Assembly: GCF_003762925.1 (NCBI RefSeq)
Contig: NZ_RJUK01000001.1
Coordinates: 1,302,001 to 1,366,000 of the forward strand
Direction of reading: 5' to 3'
Origin: Marinimicrobium koreense
GTDB lineage: Bacteria; Pseudomonadota; Gammaproteobacteria; Pseudomonadales; Cellvibrionaceae
Length of the DNA stretch: 64,000 nt
A program made the translations under genes and the position numbers. Within the stretch, counting starts at the first letter, position 1; each line of letters starts with the position of its first letter. This document shows, piece after piece, positions 1-14,077 of the stretch. The notes beneath the pieces are model-generated. The model was not told the origin of the DNA and did no database searches. It saw only the letters and a program-made list of their open reading frames with translations.

Positions 1-238
1 TTTCTCCTTTGACCATCTGGGAGCGCAAACGGCTCAACTGCCCTTCCCTTGCCTCAGGAAACTGCTGGTAAAGCGCCTCACCGATGATGAAGTTGAGGAT
101 GGAGTCGCCCAGAAATTCCAGGCGCTCGTTATTGCGGGCACCGTGACTGCGATGGGTCAGTGCCAGGTCAAGCTGGGCCGGGTCACGAAACTCGTAACCC
201 AGGCGGGCCTGCAAGCGTTGTTTGAGAAGGTCGGACAC
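1..238 (-). CDS. rnc: Ribonuclease III, N-terminal part (runs off left edge)
   Basis: RNase III cleaves double-stranded RNA in rRNA and mRNA processing. Only the first ~79 codons lie in the window. The visible protein begins with an RNase III amino end ([18 protein letters not shown]) and contains the signature [12 protein letters not shown], which carries metal-binding acidic residues of the catalytic domain. The start is a GTG that shares one base with the TAG stop of the DUF4845 gene (TAGTG), so translation is probably coupled. The order lepB-DUF4845-rnc is standard in pseudomonad-like gammaproteobacteria, where era and recO usually follow beyond the edge. Seen: motifs and overlap. Inferred: the rest of the gene is intact. 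Confidence 0.95.
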   Translation of the reverse strand, partial: MSDLLKQRLQARLGYEFRDPAQLDLALTHRSHGARNNERLEFLGDSILNFIIGEALYQQFPEAREGQLSRLRSQMVKGE

Positions 239-654
239 TAATTACCACTGTTGCTTTCTAGGGGTTTACAGCACCGCTCGGGGGCGGAGCTGTCGAGCTG
301 ATTATTGAAGGTGAATACCAGCTCAATGTTATGGATGAAGGGAATCCGCTCTTCGTAGGCGATGGTGATCAACACCTTACTGGCGCGCTTATCAATATCA
401 ATATTGCGCCGGCCTTCGGTACGGACATTGTTGACCGTATAGAATTTGGTGAGCTGGGCGCGAATGTCCGACGGGCTCATGCTGAACAGGTCATTGTTAT
501 TCCTGGCCAACGACTTGAGGGCCGAGGTAATGTATCGGTTCTCGGCGTAAACCGGCACCACCTTGAAGGCGGTAAACAGCACGGCCACGGCAACCAGCAC
601 CACAAATACGAACCCAAGGGTAGAAATGCCGCGTTGAGATTGTCGAAATTGCAT
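238..654 (-). CDS. DUF4845 single-pass membrane protein
   Basis: Small protein of 138 residues with a basic amino end (MQFRQSQRG), one hydrophobic segment at about residues 10-30, and a soluble remainder that is presumably periplasmic. It matches the DUF4845 family, typically found between lepB and rnc. No enzymatic motif is visible and its role is unknown. The position suggests co-transcription with the signal peptidase and RNase III: lepB ends 31 bases upstream and rnc starts on its stop codon. It may serve membrane-associated processing, but that is only a guess from context. Confidence 0.8.
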   Translation of the reverse strand: MQFRQSQRGISTLGFVFVVLVAVAVLFTAFKVVPVYAENRYITSALKSLARNNNDLFSMSPSDIRAQLTKFYTVNNVRTEGRRNIDIDKRASKVLITIAYEERIPFIHNIELVFTFNNQLDSSAPERCCKPLESNSGN

Positions 655-685
655 GCGTACGCCCTCTTTGGTGAACGCCTAACGG

Positions 686-1567
686 TTAATGGATGGCGCC
701 GGCGCGCTCGAAGCTCGGCACACTGAACAGGGAGTCCCAGTGCATCCAGATGGCGAACGCCTTACCCACAATGGCATCTTCCGATACAAAACTCAGGTCC
801 GGGCCATTACCGGAGTTGAATTCGTTCCAACCCCGACTGTCGTGACTGCCATCGCGGTTATCGCCCATCATGAAGTAGTGCCCCTCGGGCACCACCCAGG
901 AACCGTACTGGCTGTAGCGGCCGGGTTCCAGATGCTTGCGCACAGTATAGGTGTTATCGCCGAGCGTTTCCTGCACTACCCGGTAGGGGTAACGAGAGGA
1001 ACGGTTCACTTCAACCACTTCTTCCTCCACCGGCTCTCCATTGATGGTCAGTTGATGGTCGATGTAGCTCACCGTATCACCAGGCAACCCGATGACCCGC
1101 TTGATGAAATAAGTCTCCGGCTGGTGAGGTGGGAAAAACACCATCACTTCACCACGCTCGGGTTTATTGACCGGAATCACTTCGTTATTCAGCACCGGCA
1201 GCCGGATACCGTAGGTGAACTTGTTCACCACGATAAAATCCCCCACTTCCAGGGTCGGCTCCATAGAACCGGAGGGAATCTGAAACGGCTCAGCGATAAA
1301 TGAGCGCAACACAAATACCAGCGCCAACACCGGGAAGAAGGACTTGGAGTACTCGACCCACACCGGTTCCTTGCCGGCCGCCTCAAGCGCTTGCTGATAA
1401 GCCTCTTTCTGGTGTTTGTCCGCCAGGTTGGCGCGCTCAAACTGTTTGTCCACCGCGTCAAGTTTCTGCTTGCGCGGCTTGGCCAGAACCAGGGAGTCAT
1501 ACAACCAGACCAACCCCGTAACGAACACTGCCAGGGTCAGAATCAGGGGTAAGTTAATGCTGCTCAT
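686..1567 (-). CDS. lepB: Signal peptidase I
   Basis: Inner-membrane protease that removes signal peptides from exported proteins. The 293-residue protein has an amino-terminal membrane segment, a polar linker, a second hydrophobic segment near residue 80, then the catalytic domain. The catalytic Ser lies in SGSMEPTL (about residue 101), the general-base Lys in YFIKRVIGLPGD (about residue 156), and the conserved MGDNRDGSHDSRGW box follows. An upstream in-frame ATG at 1600 overlaps the end of lepA. The ATG at 1567 is preferred because GGAACG lies just before it and the family usually begins this way. It follows lepA by 22 bases and is likely in the same transcript. Confidence 0.95.
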   Translation of the reverse strand: MSSINLPLILTLAVFVTGLVWLYDSLVLAKPRKQKLDAVDKQFERANLADKHQKEAYQQALEAAGKEPVWVEYSKSFFPVLALVFVLRSFIAEPFQIPSGSMEPTLEVGDFIVVNKFTYGIRLPVLNNEVIPVNKPERGEVMVFFPPHQPETYFIKRVIGLPGDTVSYIDHQLTINGEPVEEEVVEVNRSSRYPYRVVQETLGDNTYTVRKHLEPGRYSQYGSWVVPEGHYFMMGDNRDGSHDSRGWNEFNSGNGPDLSFVSEDAIVGKAFAIWMHWDSLFSVPSFERAGAIH

Positions 1568-1589
1568 AAGCGTTCCATGATTATGGTTA

Positions 1590-3389
<1,800 letters not shown>

Positions 3390-3572
3390 TGGGCGTCAAA
3401 TTCTTAGGTTGGTGCGGTTGGCAAAACGGCGGGAGGGGCCGGGTGCCCGTTGGGGGCACTACCGGAGCCCGATGGAGCCGCCGGACAAAGGCGGCCAGTT
3501 TAGCGTATTTGGCTGACCCCGGCTATGGGGAGCCCGGCCAGCCAGCCCGTCCCTGGGCCGGTTTGTGCAGGG

Positions 3573-4964
3573 CTACTCAATCCGCAGGGTGGTAAACGCC
3601 GGCTGCCCATCGCGCAGGAAGCGTACGGCCACCGGCTTGTTTTTGGGCAGATCGCTGACCAGAGCCCGATAGCGGCTCACCGAGTCCACACTGTCATAGC
3701 CCAGCTGCGTAATAATATCGCCGGGACGCAAGCCGGCACCGGCGGCGGCACTACCGCGAGTTACGCGGGTCACCAGCACCCCGGTCTCCTGGGCATCGGA
3801 GGGTAACGCCTCCACCATCAGGCCGAGGGGGTCTCCCGTGGGGGCGGCATCCGGGCCGCTGTCGGCCACCTGACCGTCCCGGTCCGGCAACAGGCCGATT
3901 TCCACATCAATGGTGCGCTCATCGCCCCGTCTCATCACCACCACGGGCACTTCCGAGCCGGGCTCGGTACGCCCCACCAGCGGGGGCAGATCTCCGGACT
4001 CACCGATGGTGCGACCGTCAAATTTGAGAATGATATCGCCCACTTCCAGGCCGGAGCGGGCCGCCGGACCCTCGGGATCCATATTGGAAATCAGGGCCCC
4101 GGTGGCCCGGCGCAGGCCAAAGGACTGGGCCAGGTCCCGATTCACGCCCTGGATTACCACGCCGAGCCAACCGCGTTCCACCCGGCCTTTGTCTTTCAAC
4201 TGAGCCACCACTTCTTTGGCCAGCCCCGCCGGAATGGCGAACGACAGGCCGATGGAGCCACCGGAGCGGGTGTAAATCTGGGAGTTGATACCCACCACTT
4301 CGCCGTCGAGGTTGAACAGCGGACCGCCGGAGTTACCCGGATTGATCGCCACGTCCGTCTGAATGAACGGTACATAGGTATCGTTGTTCGGGCCGGGTAT
4401 GCTGCGACCAATGGCACTGATGATCCCGGAGCTGACCGAGTAATCCAGACCAAAGGGCGAGCCGATGGCCAGCACCCATTCCCCGACCTTGACACTATCG
4501 GAGTCCGCAAAGCGCAGATACGGCAGATCGTCGGCATCCACCTTCAACAGGGCGAGATCAGACCGGGCGTCCGTACCGATCACCTCGGCGGTATACTCTC
4601 GCCGGTCGATCAGGCGCACGTAGATATTGTCAGCGTTTTCAATGACGTGATAGTTGGTCAGGATGTAACCATCTTCAGAGATCACAAACCCGGACCCCAT
4701 GGAACGCACATCCCGCTCCTGGGGCATGCGTCGTTCAAAAAACTCCCGGAACATATCCGGAATGTCTTCCTGATAGGGAATCCGGTTGCCGGTTTCGACG
4801 CGGCCCTGAGTCGTAATTTTGACCACAGCGGGAGAATGCGCTTCCACCAGCTCGGTGAAATCCGGCAGGTCGCGCGCCTGTGCCGGCAATGCCAGCGCGA
4901 ACAGGCAGACCAGACTCATCAGATAAACCGCCAGCGGCGAACGGGACACCTTCGTATGGGGCAT
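3573..4964 (-). CDS. Do-family periplasmic serine endoprotease (DegQ/MucD type)
   Basis: Periplasmic protease and chaperone that degrades misfolded envelope proteins. The 463-residue precursor has a Sec signal peptide ending near AQA at residue 30, then a trypsin-like domain with the triad His106 (TNYHVIEN), Asp136 (SDLALL) and Ser212 (GNSGGPLF). Two PDZ domains occupy about residues 260-350 and 370-460. AGAGG-like spacing puts AGGAA about 7 bases before the ATG. Its place before lepA matches mucD of Pseudomonas, so MucD is as good a name as DegQ. No regulatory rseA/rpoE genes are adjacent. Confidence 0.93.
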   Translation of the reverse strand: MPHTKVSRSPLAVYLMSLVCLFALALPAQARDLPDFTELVEAHSPAVVKITTQGRVETGNRIPYQEDIPDMFREFFERRMPQERDVRSMGSGFVISEDGYILTNYHVIENADNIYVRLIDRREYTAEVIGTDARSDLALLKVDADDLPYLRFADSDSVKVGEWVLAIGSPFGLDYSVSSGIISAIGRSIPGPNNDTYVPFIQTDVAINPGNSGGPLFNLDGEVVGINSQIYTRSGGSIGLSFAIPAGLAKEVVAQLKDKGRVERGWLGVVIQGVNRDLAQSFGLRRATGALISNMDPEGPAARSGLEVGDIILKFDGRTIGESGDLPPLVGRTEPGSEVPVVVMRRGDERTIDVEIGLLPDRDGQVADSGPDAAPTGDPLGLMVEALPSDAQETGVLVTRVTRGSAAAGAGLRPGDIITQLGYDSVDSVSRYRALVSDLPKNKPVAVRFLRDGQPAFTTLRIE

Positions 4965-5008
4965 GAACCATTCCTCTCAAGTCAATAACGGTAAGTTCAA
5001 TGGATAGC

Positions 5009-5030
5009 GCCAGCTTTGACTGAAGCTGGC
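5009..5030 (-). terminator. Hairpin between motY and the degQ-like gene
   Basis: GCCAGCTT and AAGCTGGC form a perfect 8-bp stem with a 6-base loop (TGACTG). It lies about 90 bases after the motY stop and about 45 bases before the protease start, on the same strand. No strong T-run follows, so it may be a weak terminator of motY or a structure in the protease leader. Confidence 0.4.
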
Positions 5031-5116
5031 ATCATAAATTCCATGGATCGTTACATTGATCTGTCTGAATCGACAATGAGGGCGGATATTGAAAGGTCAA
5101 GGGCAACTGAGAGGGG

Positions 5117-6052
5117 TCAATCTGTCCGGGCAGACAGGCGCTCGTCCCGGCGCTCGAGACGGACCGTCACCCGCCGGTTTTCGGCGCGACCTTCCGGGTC
5201 GCGATTCGAACCAACCGGATAGCGCTCCCCGTGCCAGCGGGTGATGATTTTTTGCTCGGGGACGCCTCGCTCAACCAGATACTGGGTGACCATTTCCGCC
5301 CGTTCCCGGGACAGCTCGAGATTTTCGGCTCTGAGGCCCAGGCCATCCGTATGACCGTCCACATAGAAATGGGTGACCCGGTCATCGGCCGACGCGTACA
5401 ACGCGATGCGATCCAGCTTTTCCAGCTCAGACTCGGGAAGGTCGGCATAACCGGCCGGAAAATACAGTGCATTGCGCTCCACCTGGTCAAAATTGACCGG
5501 CAACAATCCGGACAGGCAGTCGTTAAAACCATCCAGACCCGCGCGAAACCCCACCGGCTCGAGCACAATTTCCGCCGCTTGCGCGCGTCCATCCCAGGGG
5601 GCATAAGAAATGATCAAGCGCCGACCGGTGCGCAACTCCGCCGCCAGACGCTGGGAGCGCTGCCAGTCCACAACCAGAGGTTGGGCGCCGGACTGCACCG
5701 AGACGGCATCCAGCGTCTCCGGCTGAGCGGTCTCGCGCCACTCGGGGTGCTCGGAGCGGATCTGAGCCTCACCACTCGCCAGATGCCGGTTCGCCTGCTG
5801 CAACACAAACCGCTGCGCCTCGCCCGCCCGACGGGTAAATACCGCGCTGCCAAACCGGGGAATGGGCTGAACCAGACGACACTCGAACACGGAAGCATCC
5901 AACTGCCAGCTTGCGTTGGCAACCGGCCCGCGAAACTGCTCGGCTCGCGCCCCAAGGGCCAGCGCGCAAGCCCACAGCAGACACCATAGCGGCGCCCACC
6001 GAACGTTCCTGCGGTATTGCGGCACAACACGGGGCCCTGAAGGCGTCATCAT
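5117..6052 (-). CDS. motY: MotY-like stator ring protein with OmpA-type peptidoglycan-binding domain
   Basis: Periplasmic protein of 311 residues. A signal peptide (hydrophobic core near residues 19-35, ending ARA) is followed by a MotY-specific amino domain (ECRLVQPIPRFGSAVF with paired Cys typical of sodium-type MotY). The carboxyl end is an OmpA-like domain from about residue 205, with the peptidoglycan-binding pattern VDGHTDGLG, LSRERAEMV and NRRVTVRL. In Vibrio and Pseudomonas MotY forms the T-ring that anchors the PomAB/MotCD stator around the flagellar motor. No flagellar genes are adjacent, which is normal because motY is often solitary and next to pyrC-rnt. The start could be either of two adjacent ATG codons. 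Confidence 0.85.
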   Translation of the reverse strand: MMTPSGPRVVPQYRRNVRWAPLWCLLWACALALGARAEQFRGPVANASWQLDASVFECRLVQPIPRFGSAVFTRRAGEAQRFVLQQANRHLASGEAQIRSEHPEWRETAQPETLDAVSVQSGAQPLVVDWQRSQRLAAELRTGRRLIISYAPWDGRAQAAEIVLEPVGFRAGLDGFNDCLSGLLPVNFDQVERNALYFPAGYADLPESELEKLDRIALYASADDRVTHFYVDGHTDGLGLRAENLELSRERAEMVTQYLVERGVPEQKIITRWHGERYPVGSNRDPEGRAENRRVTVRLERRDERLSARTD

Positions 6053-6177
6053 GGGTTATCGCTCATCGGCTGTCTCACACTCATACCGTCTCTATCGGCA
6101 CCGGATGGCTGCGCTTTAACGGCAATTTTGGTAGCATGCCCGCTCTTTAGCCCGATTCCAGCCCAACGACGGTGTCC

Positions 6178-7233
6178 ATGACTCAGCAACTGACCCTTAC
6201 CCGCCCCGATGACTGGCACATCCACTTGCGCGACGGCGATGCCCTGCCGCGAACCGTGGGTGATGCGGCGGCGCAGTTCCAGCGCGCCATTGTCATGCCC
6301 AATCTGGTGCCGCCGGTCACCACGGCCGAAGCCGCCGTGGCGTATCGGGATCGCATCCTGGCCGCGCGACCGGCCGGCAGTACCTTCGAGCCCCTGATGG
6401 TGCTGTACTTGACCGACAACACCACACCGGAAGACATTCGCGCCGCCAAGGCCGCCGGCGTGGTCGCGTGCAAGCTCTACCCGGCGGGCGCCACCACCAA
6501 CTCGGATTCCGGCGTGACCAACATCGACGGGCTCTACCCGGTCCTGGAGACCATGGAAAAAGAGGGGCTGCGGTTTCTGTTGCACGGTGAAGTGACCGAC
6601 TCCGACATCGATATTTTTGATCGTGAGCGGATCTTTCTGGAGCGCACCTTCAGCCGCCTGGTGGCGGACTTTCCGGCGCTGCACACGGTGCTGGAGCACA
6701 TCACCACCGCCGACTCGGTCGATTTTGTCCGCCAGGCCGGCGATCGCGTCGCCGCCACGATTACCGCCCACCACCTGCGCTACAACCGCAATCACATGTT
6801 GGTGGGCGGCATCCGTCCACATTATTACTGCCTGCCGATTCTCAAGCGCAACCGCCACCAACAGGCGCTGATTGAAGCGGCCACCAGCGGCAGTCCCAAA
6901 TTCTTTCTGGGCACCGACTCGGCACCTCACGCCAAGGGCCGCAAGGAAGCCAGCTGCGGCTGTGCGGGCTGCTACACCGCCTACTCGGCGATTGAGCTCT
7001 ACGCCGAGGTATTTGAAGACGCTGGAGCGCTGGACAGACTCGAAGCATTTGCCAGCCATTTCGGGCCGGATTTCTACGGTCTGCCCCGGAATACCGACAC
7101 CGTCACTCTTACCCGAACGGAGTGGCAGCTGCCACAGGCACTGCCCATGGCGGACACCGAGGTAGTCCCTTTGGGCGCTCAGGAAACGCTGCGCTGGAAA
7201 CTTGAAACTCCTCGGGCAGAGGGGGCGGCGTGA
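6178..7233 (+). CDS. pyrC: Dihydroorotase (class II)
   Basis: Catalyses reversible cyclisation of N-carbamoyl-aspartate to dihydroorotate in pyrimidine synthesis. The 351-residue protein has zinc ligands His14 and His16 ([10 protein letters not shown]), the carbamylated Lys near residue 99 ([13 protein letters not shown]), His136 (LLHGEV), His174 (LEHITT) and the Asp in [12 protein letters not shown] two codons upstream at 6172 could also be used. The ATG is favoured by alignment with other PyrC amino ends. The stop overlaps the rnt start by GTGA, so the pair is co-translated. pyrC-rnt adjacent to motY is a conserved gammaproteobacterial neighbourhood. Confidence 0.96.
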   Translation: MTQQLTLTRPDDWHIHLRDGDALPRTVGDAAAQFQRAIVMPNLVPPVTTAEAAVAYRDRILAARPAGSTFEPLMVLYLTDNTTPEDIRAAKAAGVVACKLYPAGATTNSDSGVTNIDGLYPVLETMEKEGLRFLLHGEVTDSDIDIFDRERIFLERTFSRLVADFPALHTVLEHITTADSVDFVRQAGDRVAATITAHHLRYNRNHMLVGGIRPHYYCLPILKRNRHQQALIEAATSGSPKFFLGTDSAPHAKGRKEASCGCAGCYTAYSAIELYAEVFEDAGALDRLEAFASHFGPDFYGLPRNTDTVTLTRTEWQLPQALPMADTEVVPLGAQETLRWKLETPRAEGAA

Positions 7234-7907
7234 ATCAACCGGAAGCCGCCAAAGACCCGAATTCGCCCATGGCCAGCCGCTTTCGCGGCTACCTGCCCGT
7301 GGTTATTGACGTCGAGACAGGGGGGTTCAACGCCGCCACCGACGCTCTGCTGGAAATTGCCGCCGTCACCCTGACCATGGACGATGACGGCACCCTGCGC
7401 CCGGACGAGACCTTCGACTTCCATGTCGACCCCTTTGAAGGCGCGAATATCGAGCAATCGGCCCTGGATTTCACCGGTATCGATCTGGAGAGCCCGGACC
7501 GGCCCGCCGAACCGGAATCCATGGTGATGCCGGACCTGATGAAGGCGATACGCCGCGCCGTGCGTGCCCATGGCTGCACTCGGGCGGTGATGGTGGCGCA
7601 TAACGCCCATTTCGACCTGGGGTTTGTCAACGCCGCCGTGGCGCGCTGCAACATCAAGCGCAACCCCTTCCATCCGTTTTCCTGCTTTGATACCGCGACC
7701 CTGGCCGGATTGGCCTGTGGACAGACCGTGCTCGCCAAGGCCTGCCGGGTAGCCGGCATAGAGTTCAGCAACAGCGCAGCGCACAGCGCCGGTTACGACG
7801 CCGAAAAGACCGCCGAGCTGTTCTGCTATATCGTCAACCAGTGGAAGCACTTGGGGGGCTGGACCCCGCCCATGCCGGGCGAGACCGAGGATTCTGAATC
7901 AGTATAG
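7230..7907 (+). CDS. rnt: Ribonuclease T
   Basis: DEDDh 3'-5' exoribonuclease that trims tRNA and other stable RNA ends. The 225 residues carry the acidic catalytic set: Asp and Glu in [11 protein letters not shown], Asp in HNAHFDLGF, and His/Asp in [14 protein letters not shown]. The length matches E. coli RNase T (215). The start is a GTG overlapping the pyrC stop by four bases. An acidic carboxyl extension after residue 210 is not part of the nuclease fold. Confidence 0.95.
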   Translation: MNQPEAAKDPNSPMASRFRGYLPVVIDVETGGFNAATDALLEIAAVTLTMDDDGTLRPDETFDFHVDPFEGANIEQSALDFTGIDLESPDRPAEPESMVMPDLMKAIRRAVRAHGCTRAVMVAHNAHFDLGFVNAAVARCNIKRNPFHPFSCFDTATLAGLACGQTVLAKACRVAGIEFSNSAAHSAGYDAEKTAELFCYIVNQWKHLGGWTPPMPGETEDSESV

Positions 7908-7923
7908 GCGGCCTTCCGGCCGC
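7908..7923. terminator. Hairpin after rnt
   Basis: GCGGCC, a TTCC loop and GGCCGC form a perfect 6-bp GC-only stem immediately after the rnt stop, next to the end of a small opposing reading frame. There is no T-run on either side, so an intrinsic terminator is only possible, not shown. Confidence 0.35.
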
Positions 7924-8058
7924 TTACTTCTGCTGTGCTGAACGCTTGGGGTAGCCACTATTGCGCTGGCGGCGCTCCTCTTCCTTGCGCTTGCGGGACT
8001 CATGGCTCGCCTTGACCCATTCATCCGACCGTCTCTGCCACTGCTTGTCATTCGGCAT
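7924..8058 (-). CDS. Small basic hypothetical protein (44 aa)
   Basis: Reading frame of 44 codons from an ATG with AGGAG nine bases upstream. The product is very hydrophilic and basic: it begins MPNDKQWQRRSDEWVKASH, has a central run rich in Arg, Lys and Glu, and ends KRSAQQK. No signal peptide or membrane segment is present. It is convergent with rnt and fills most of the 330-base gap before the Usp gene. The strong Shine-Dalgarno and clean frame suggest it is real. The family was not recognised; nucleic-acid binding is possible from composition only. Confidence 0.5.
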   Translation of the reverse strand: MPNDKQWQRRSDEWVKASHESRKRKEEERRQRNSGYPKRSAQQK

Positions 8059-8237
8059 GATGCTCATCTCCTGTCATAGTGGGGAACTTTTACCCCCATA
8101 GTAATCCAAATTCGTCGCTAACCCCATGACCCCGGGGGAAAAATTATCTCTGTAAAAACGTTTCTCCGATTGCTATGCTTAGCGTTTAACACTAAAAACA
8201 ATCAAGGTATCGAATTCGAACCACAGCAGGAGCCACT

Positions 8238-9059
8238 ATGACGACCCCTCAACAGAAAATTTTTGTCGTTGTCGATCCCAACGACGAGCAGCACATCGCC
8301 CTGGAGCGCGTGGCGGTAACCGCCAAGCTGCTTGATGTTAAACCCTACGTCTATGTGTTCGTCGCCGTTGACGGTGACGCGGTGGATACCCGGGCCAGTA
8401 ACGACAAACTGTTCCGCGACCAGCGCTGGTTCGATGCCATGATCAAAAAGCCTCTGGAAGATGCCGGCATTGAGTACCTGATCGAAGTGTCCTGGTCCAG
8501 CGAGTGGCAGGCGTCCATCATGCAGTCCGCCAAGCGCTTTAGCGCTGACCTGATTTACCTGCCGGTACACGCCAAGGTGAACTACACCCGCTTCACCTTT
8601 ACCGAATCCAAATGGGAACTGCTCAAAGGCGCGCCCTGCCCTGTGGTCCTGATCCGTCCGGGTGCCAAAGAAGCCCGCAAGGTCATTCTGGCCGCGGTCA
8701 ACTTCCAGGCGCAGCGTGATGTACAGCGCGAGCTGAACAAAATCATCCTGGAACAAGCCCGTCATTACGCCCAGCTGTACAATGCCGAGCTGCACGTTGT
8801 GAATGCCTACCTGGATTCCATGAATTACCCGGACCGCGGTCGCCTGGTGCGTGAAACCGGTCTGGAGCAGGATCGCATTCACGTGAACAATGGCTATACC
8901 TCGGAAGTGGTTGCCCAAGTGGCGGATGAGATCAATGCCGACCTGGTGGTGATGGGTACCCTGGGGCAGAACGGTATGACCACCTCACGTCGCGGTAACA
9001 CCGCCGAGCGCCTGATTGCGGGGCTGGATGACGATGTGATGGTGATTAACCACGAGTAA
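8238..9059 (+). CDS. Tandem universal stress protein (UspE-like)
   Basis: Cytoplasmic protein of 273 residues with two Usp (PF00582) domains, about residues 8-140 and 145-272. The second keeps the nucleotide-binding pattern G-2x-G-9x-G-N-T (GTLGQNG then GNTAERL). The first has lost it. This tandem layout matches UspE, linked to stress survival and motility. AGGAG lies just before the ATG. The gene is monocistronic. A promoter is likely in the 180-base AT-richer stretch upstream (a TATGCT box near 8172), but no convincing -35 was found. Confidence 0.85.
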   Translation: MTTPQQKIFVVVDPNDEQHIALERVAVTAKLLDVKPYVYVFVAVDGDAVDTRASNDKLFRDQRWFDAMIKKPLEDAGIEYLIEVSWSSEWQASIMQSAKRFSADLIYLPVHAKVNYTRFTFTESKWELLKGAPCPVVLIRPGAKEARKVILAAVNFQAQRDVQRELNKIILEQARHYAQLYNAELHVVNAYLDSMNYPDRGRLVRETGLEQDRIHVNNGYTSEVVAQVADEINADLVVMGTLGQNGMTTSRRGNTAERLIAGLDDDVMVINHE

Positions 9060-9078
9060 AGTTTAAGGCCACAGCTTA

Positions 9079-9224
9079 GTTACGGCGGATGCGCGCCTGG
9101 CGGCGCTTATCCGCCCTACGCAACCTACTCTGCTAACGTAACCGATCCTACGCCTCGCAAACGCACGGAGTTCGCGTGGGGCGGATCGGTCCGACGCATC
9201 GGAGCGAAGCGCATCCGCCGTAAC
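9079..9224. repeat. Intergenic palindromic repeat cluster
   Basis: GTTACGGCGGATGCGC (9079-9094) and its exact reverse complement (9209-9224) bound a 146-base segment between two convergent genes. Inside, ACCGATCC near 9141 pairs with GGATCGGT at 9183-9190, so a long nested stem can form. The first half (GGCGGATGCGC... then CGCTTATCCGCCCTACG) is closely related to the unit at 58776-58814. This looks like a dispersed extragenic palindromic repeat and may also act as a bidirectional terminator. Confidence 0.75.
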
Positions 9225-9229
9225 AATCC

Positions 9230-9880
9230 CTACTGACGCAACGCGTCCAATTCTTCCCGAAACCACGCCATCCATTCGAGAAACGCCCTTTGCACCTGCA
9301 TGGCGGTCAATGGACTGTTGCGCTCGTTCAACGAGCGATCAATCGGTTGCCGACTGGTCATGGTTGCCACCAGATCGCCGGACACACTGTCGTACAGATC
9401 CAATGTCAGCAACATCACGATGGTGCCCCGCGGCGCATTGGCGCCCTCTTCCGGCGCCTGAATGGCCTGACGCAGCTGCCCTTGCACCTCCAGCACACTC
9501 GGCCCGGGGTCAATGGCCAACGCATAGTCGCCGCGCATCACCAGGGTATGCACCAAGGTCTCGGTATAGGTCTGACGGAAAAACTGGCGGTCGTTGCTGT
9601 TCAGGTCTTTGAGGGGTAGCTCCCGGCCGGCCGGGCGCCACTGATCCAGGTTCAGCGCCGGCACCCGCAGGGAGTTATAGCCGCTGAAATCCACCCCCGG
9701 CACCACAAACACACCATCTAGTGCGGGGTCGTCCAGAGTGGCCACCAGGGCGTCGGCCTCACGTGCCGACTCAGCGCGTTCACGCTCATCAGATTCCGGT
9801 GTACTGGCACAGCCCGCCACCAGCAGGCTTATCGCCAGCAAGCCCAGCCATTGGGGACCACCGGAAAGACGACGCTGCAT
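9230..9880 (-). CDS. DUF3313-like lipoprotein
   Basis: Predicted outer-membrane or periplasmic lipoprotein of 216 residues. The signal peptide ends in a lipobox (LLVAGC, Cys24). The mature part has a PGVDFSGYNSLRVPALNLDQW segment and a LTLDLYDSVSGDLVATMTSR strand typical of DUF3313/DUF4410-type proteins that resemble small envelope accessory lipoproteins. No catalytic motif is seen. It ends beside the palindromic repeat and lies 16 bases after the purL stop in the same direction, so it could be transcribed with purL. Function unknown; family assignment is moderate. Confidence 0.65.
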   Translation of the reverse strand: MQRRLSGGPQWLGLLAISLLVAGCASTPESDERERAESAREADALVATLDDPALDGVFVVPGVDFSGYNSLRVPALNLDQWRPAGRELPLKDLNSNDRQFFRQTYTETLVHTLVMRGDYALAIDPGPSVLEVQGQLRQAIQAPEEGANAPRGTIVMLLTLDLYDSVSGDLVATMTSRQPIDRSLNERNSPLTAMQVQRAFLEWMAWFREELDALRQ

Positions 9881-9896
9881 AACTCCCCTCTTCTGA

Positions 9897-13763
<3,867 letters not shown>

Positions 13764-14077
13764 GTCGATCAGGACCTCAGAGGTTCGGAGGGTTTTGAAG
13801 AGGGCGCAATTGTACTTGAAATGTCCGCCAATGGCAGCTCTTACCGGGCGCCAGCCTCACAAGCCCGAGGGAACCGTTCGTCGGGAATCTGGCGCCCAAG
13901 TCGACACAGCCCGCCTGATCGACTAAAATTTGAACAAACGCCATGCCGTTTAACCCATTTTTGATCAGAAAACAAGCTAGCAGTTCACAGCCACAAGCTT
14001 TAGAATTGCGCAAATTTTGCACGGGCCAGATGGGATCTGGCGCCACATCCGACAACATCGGAGAGGAGAAGCCGTAA
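13764..14077. other. Divergent purL / mltF intergenic region
   Basis: This 314-base gap must hold both promoters. TAGAAT at 14001-14006 is a plausible -10 for mltF but lacks a good -35. No PUR box was recognised for purL. GGAGAGGAG shortly before 14078 is the mltF ribosome site. No reading frame with a credible ribosome site was found. Confidence 0.4.

Noticed and set aside
4985-5008. GAACTT box upstream of the degQ-like gene as a sigma-E promoter
   Set aside because: No matching -10 (TCTGA-like) at the proper distance.
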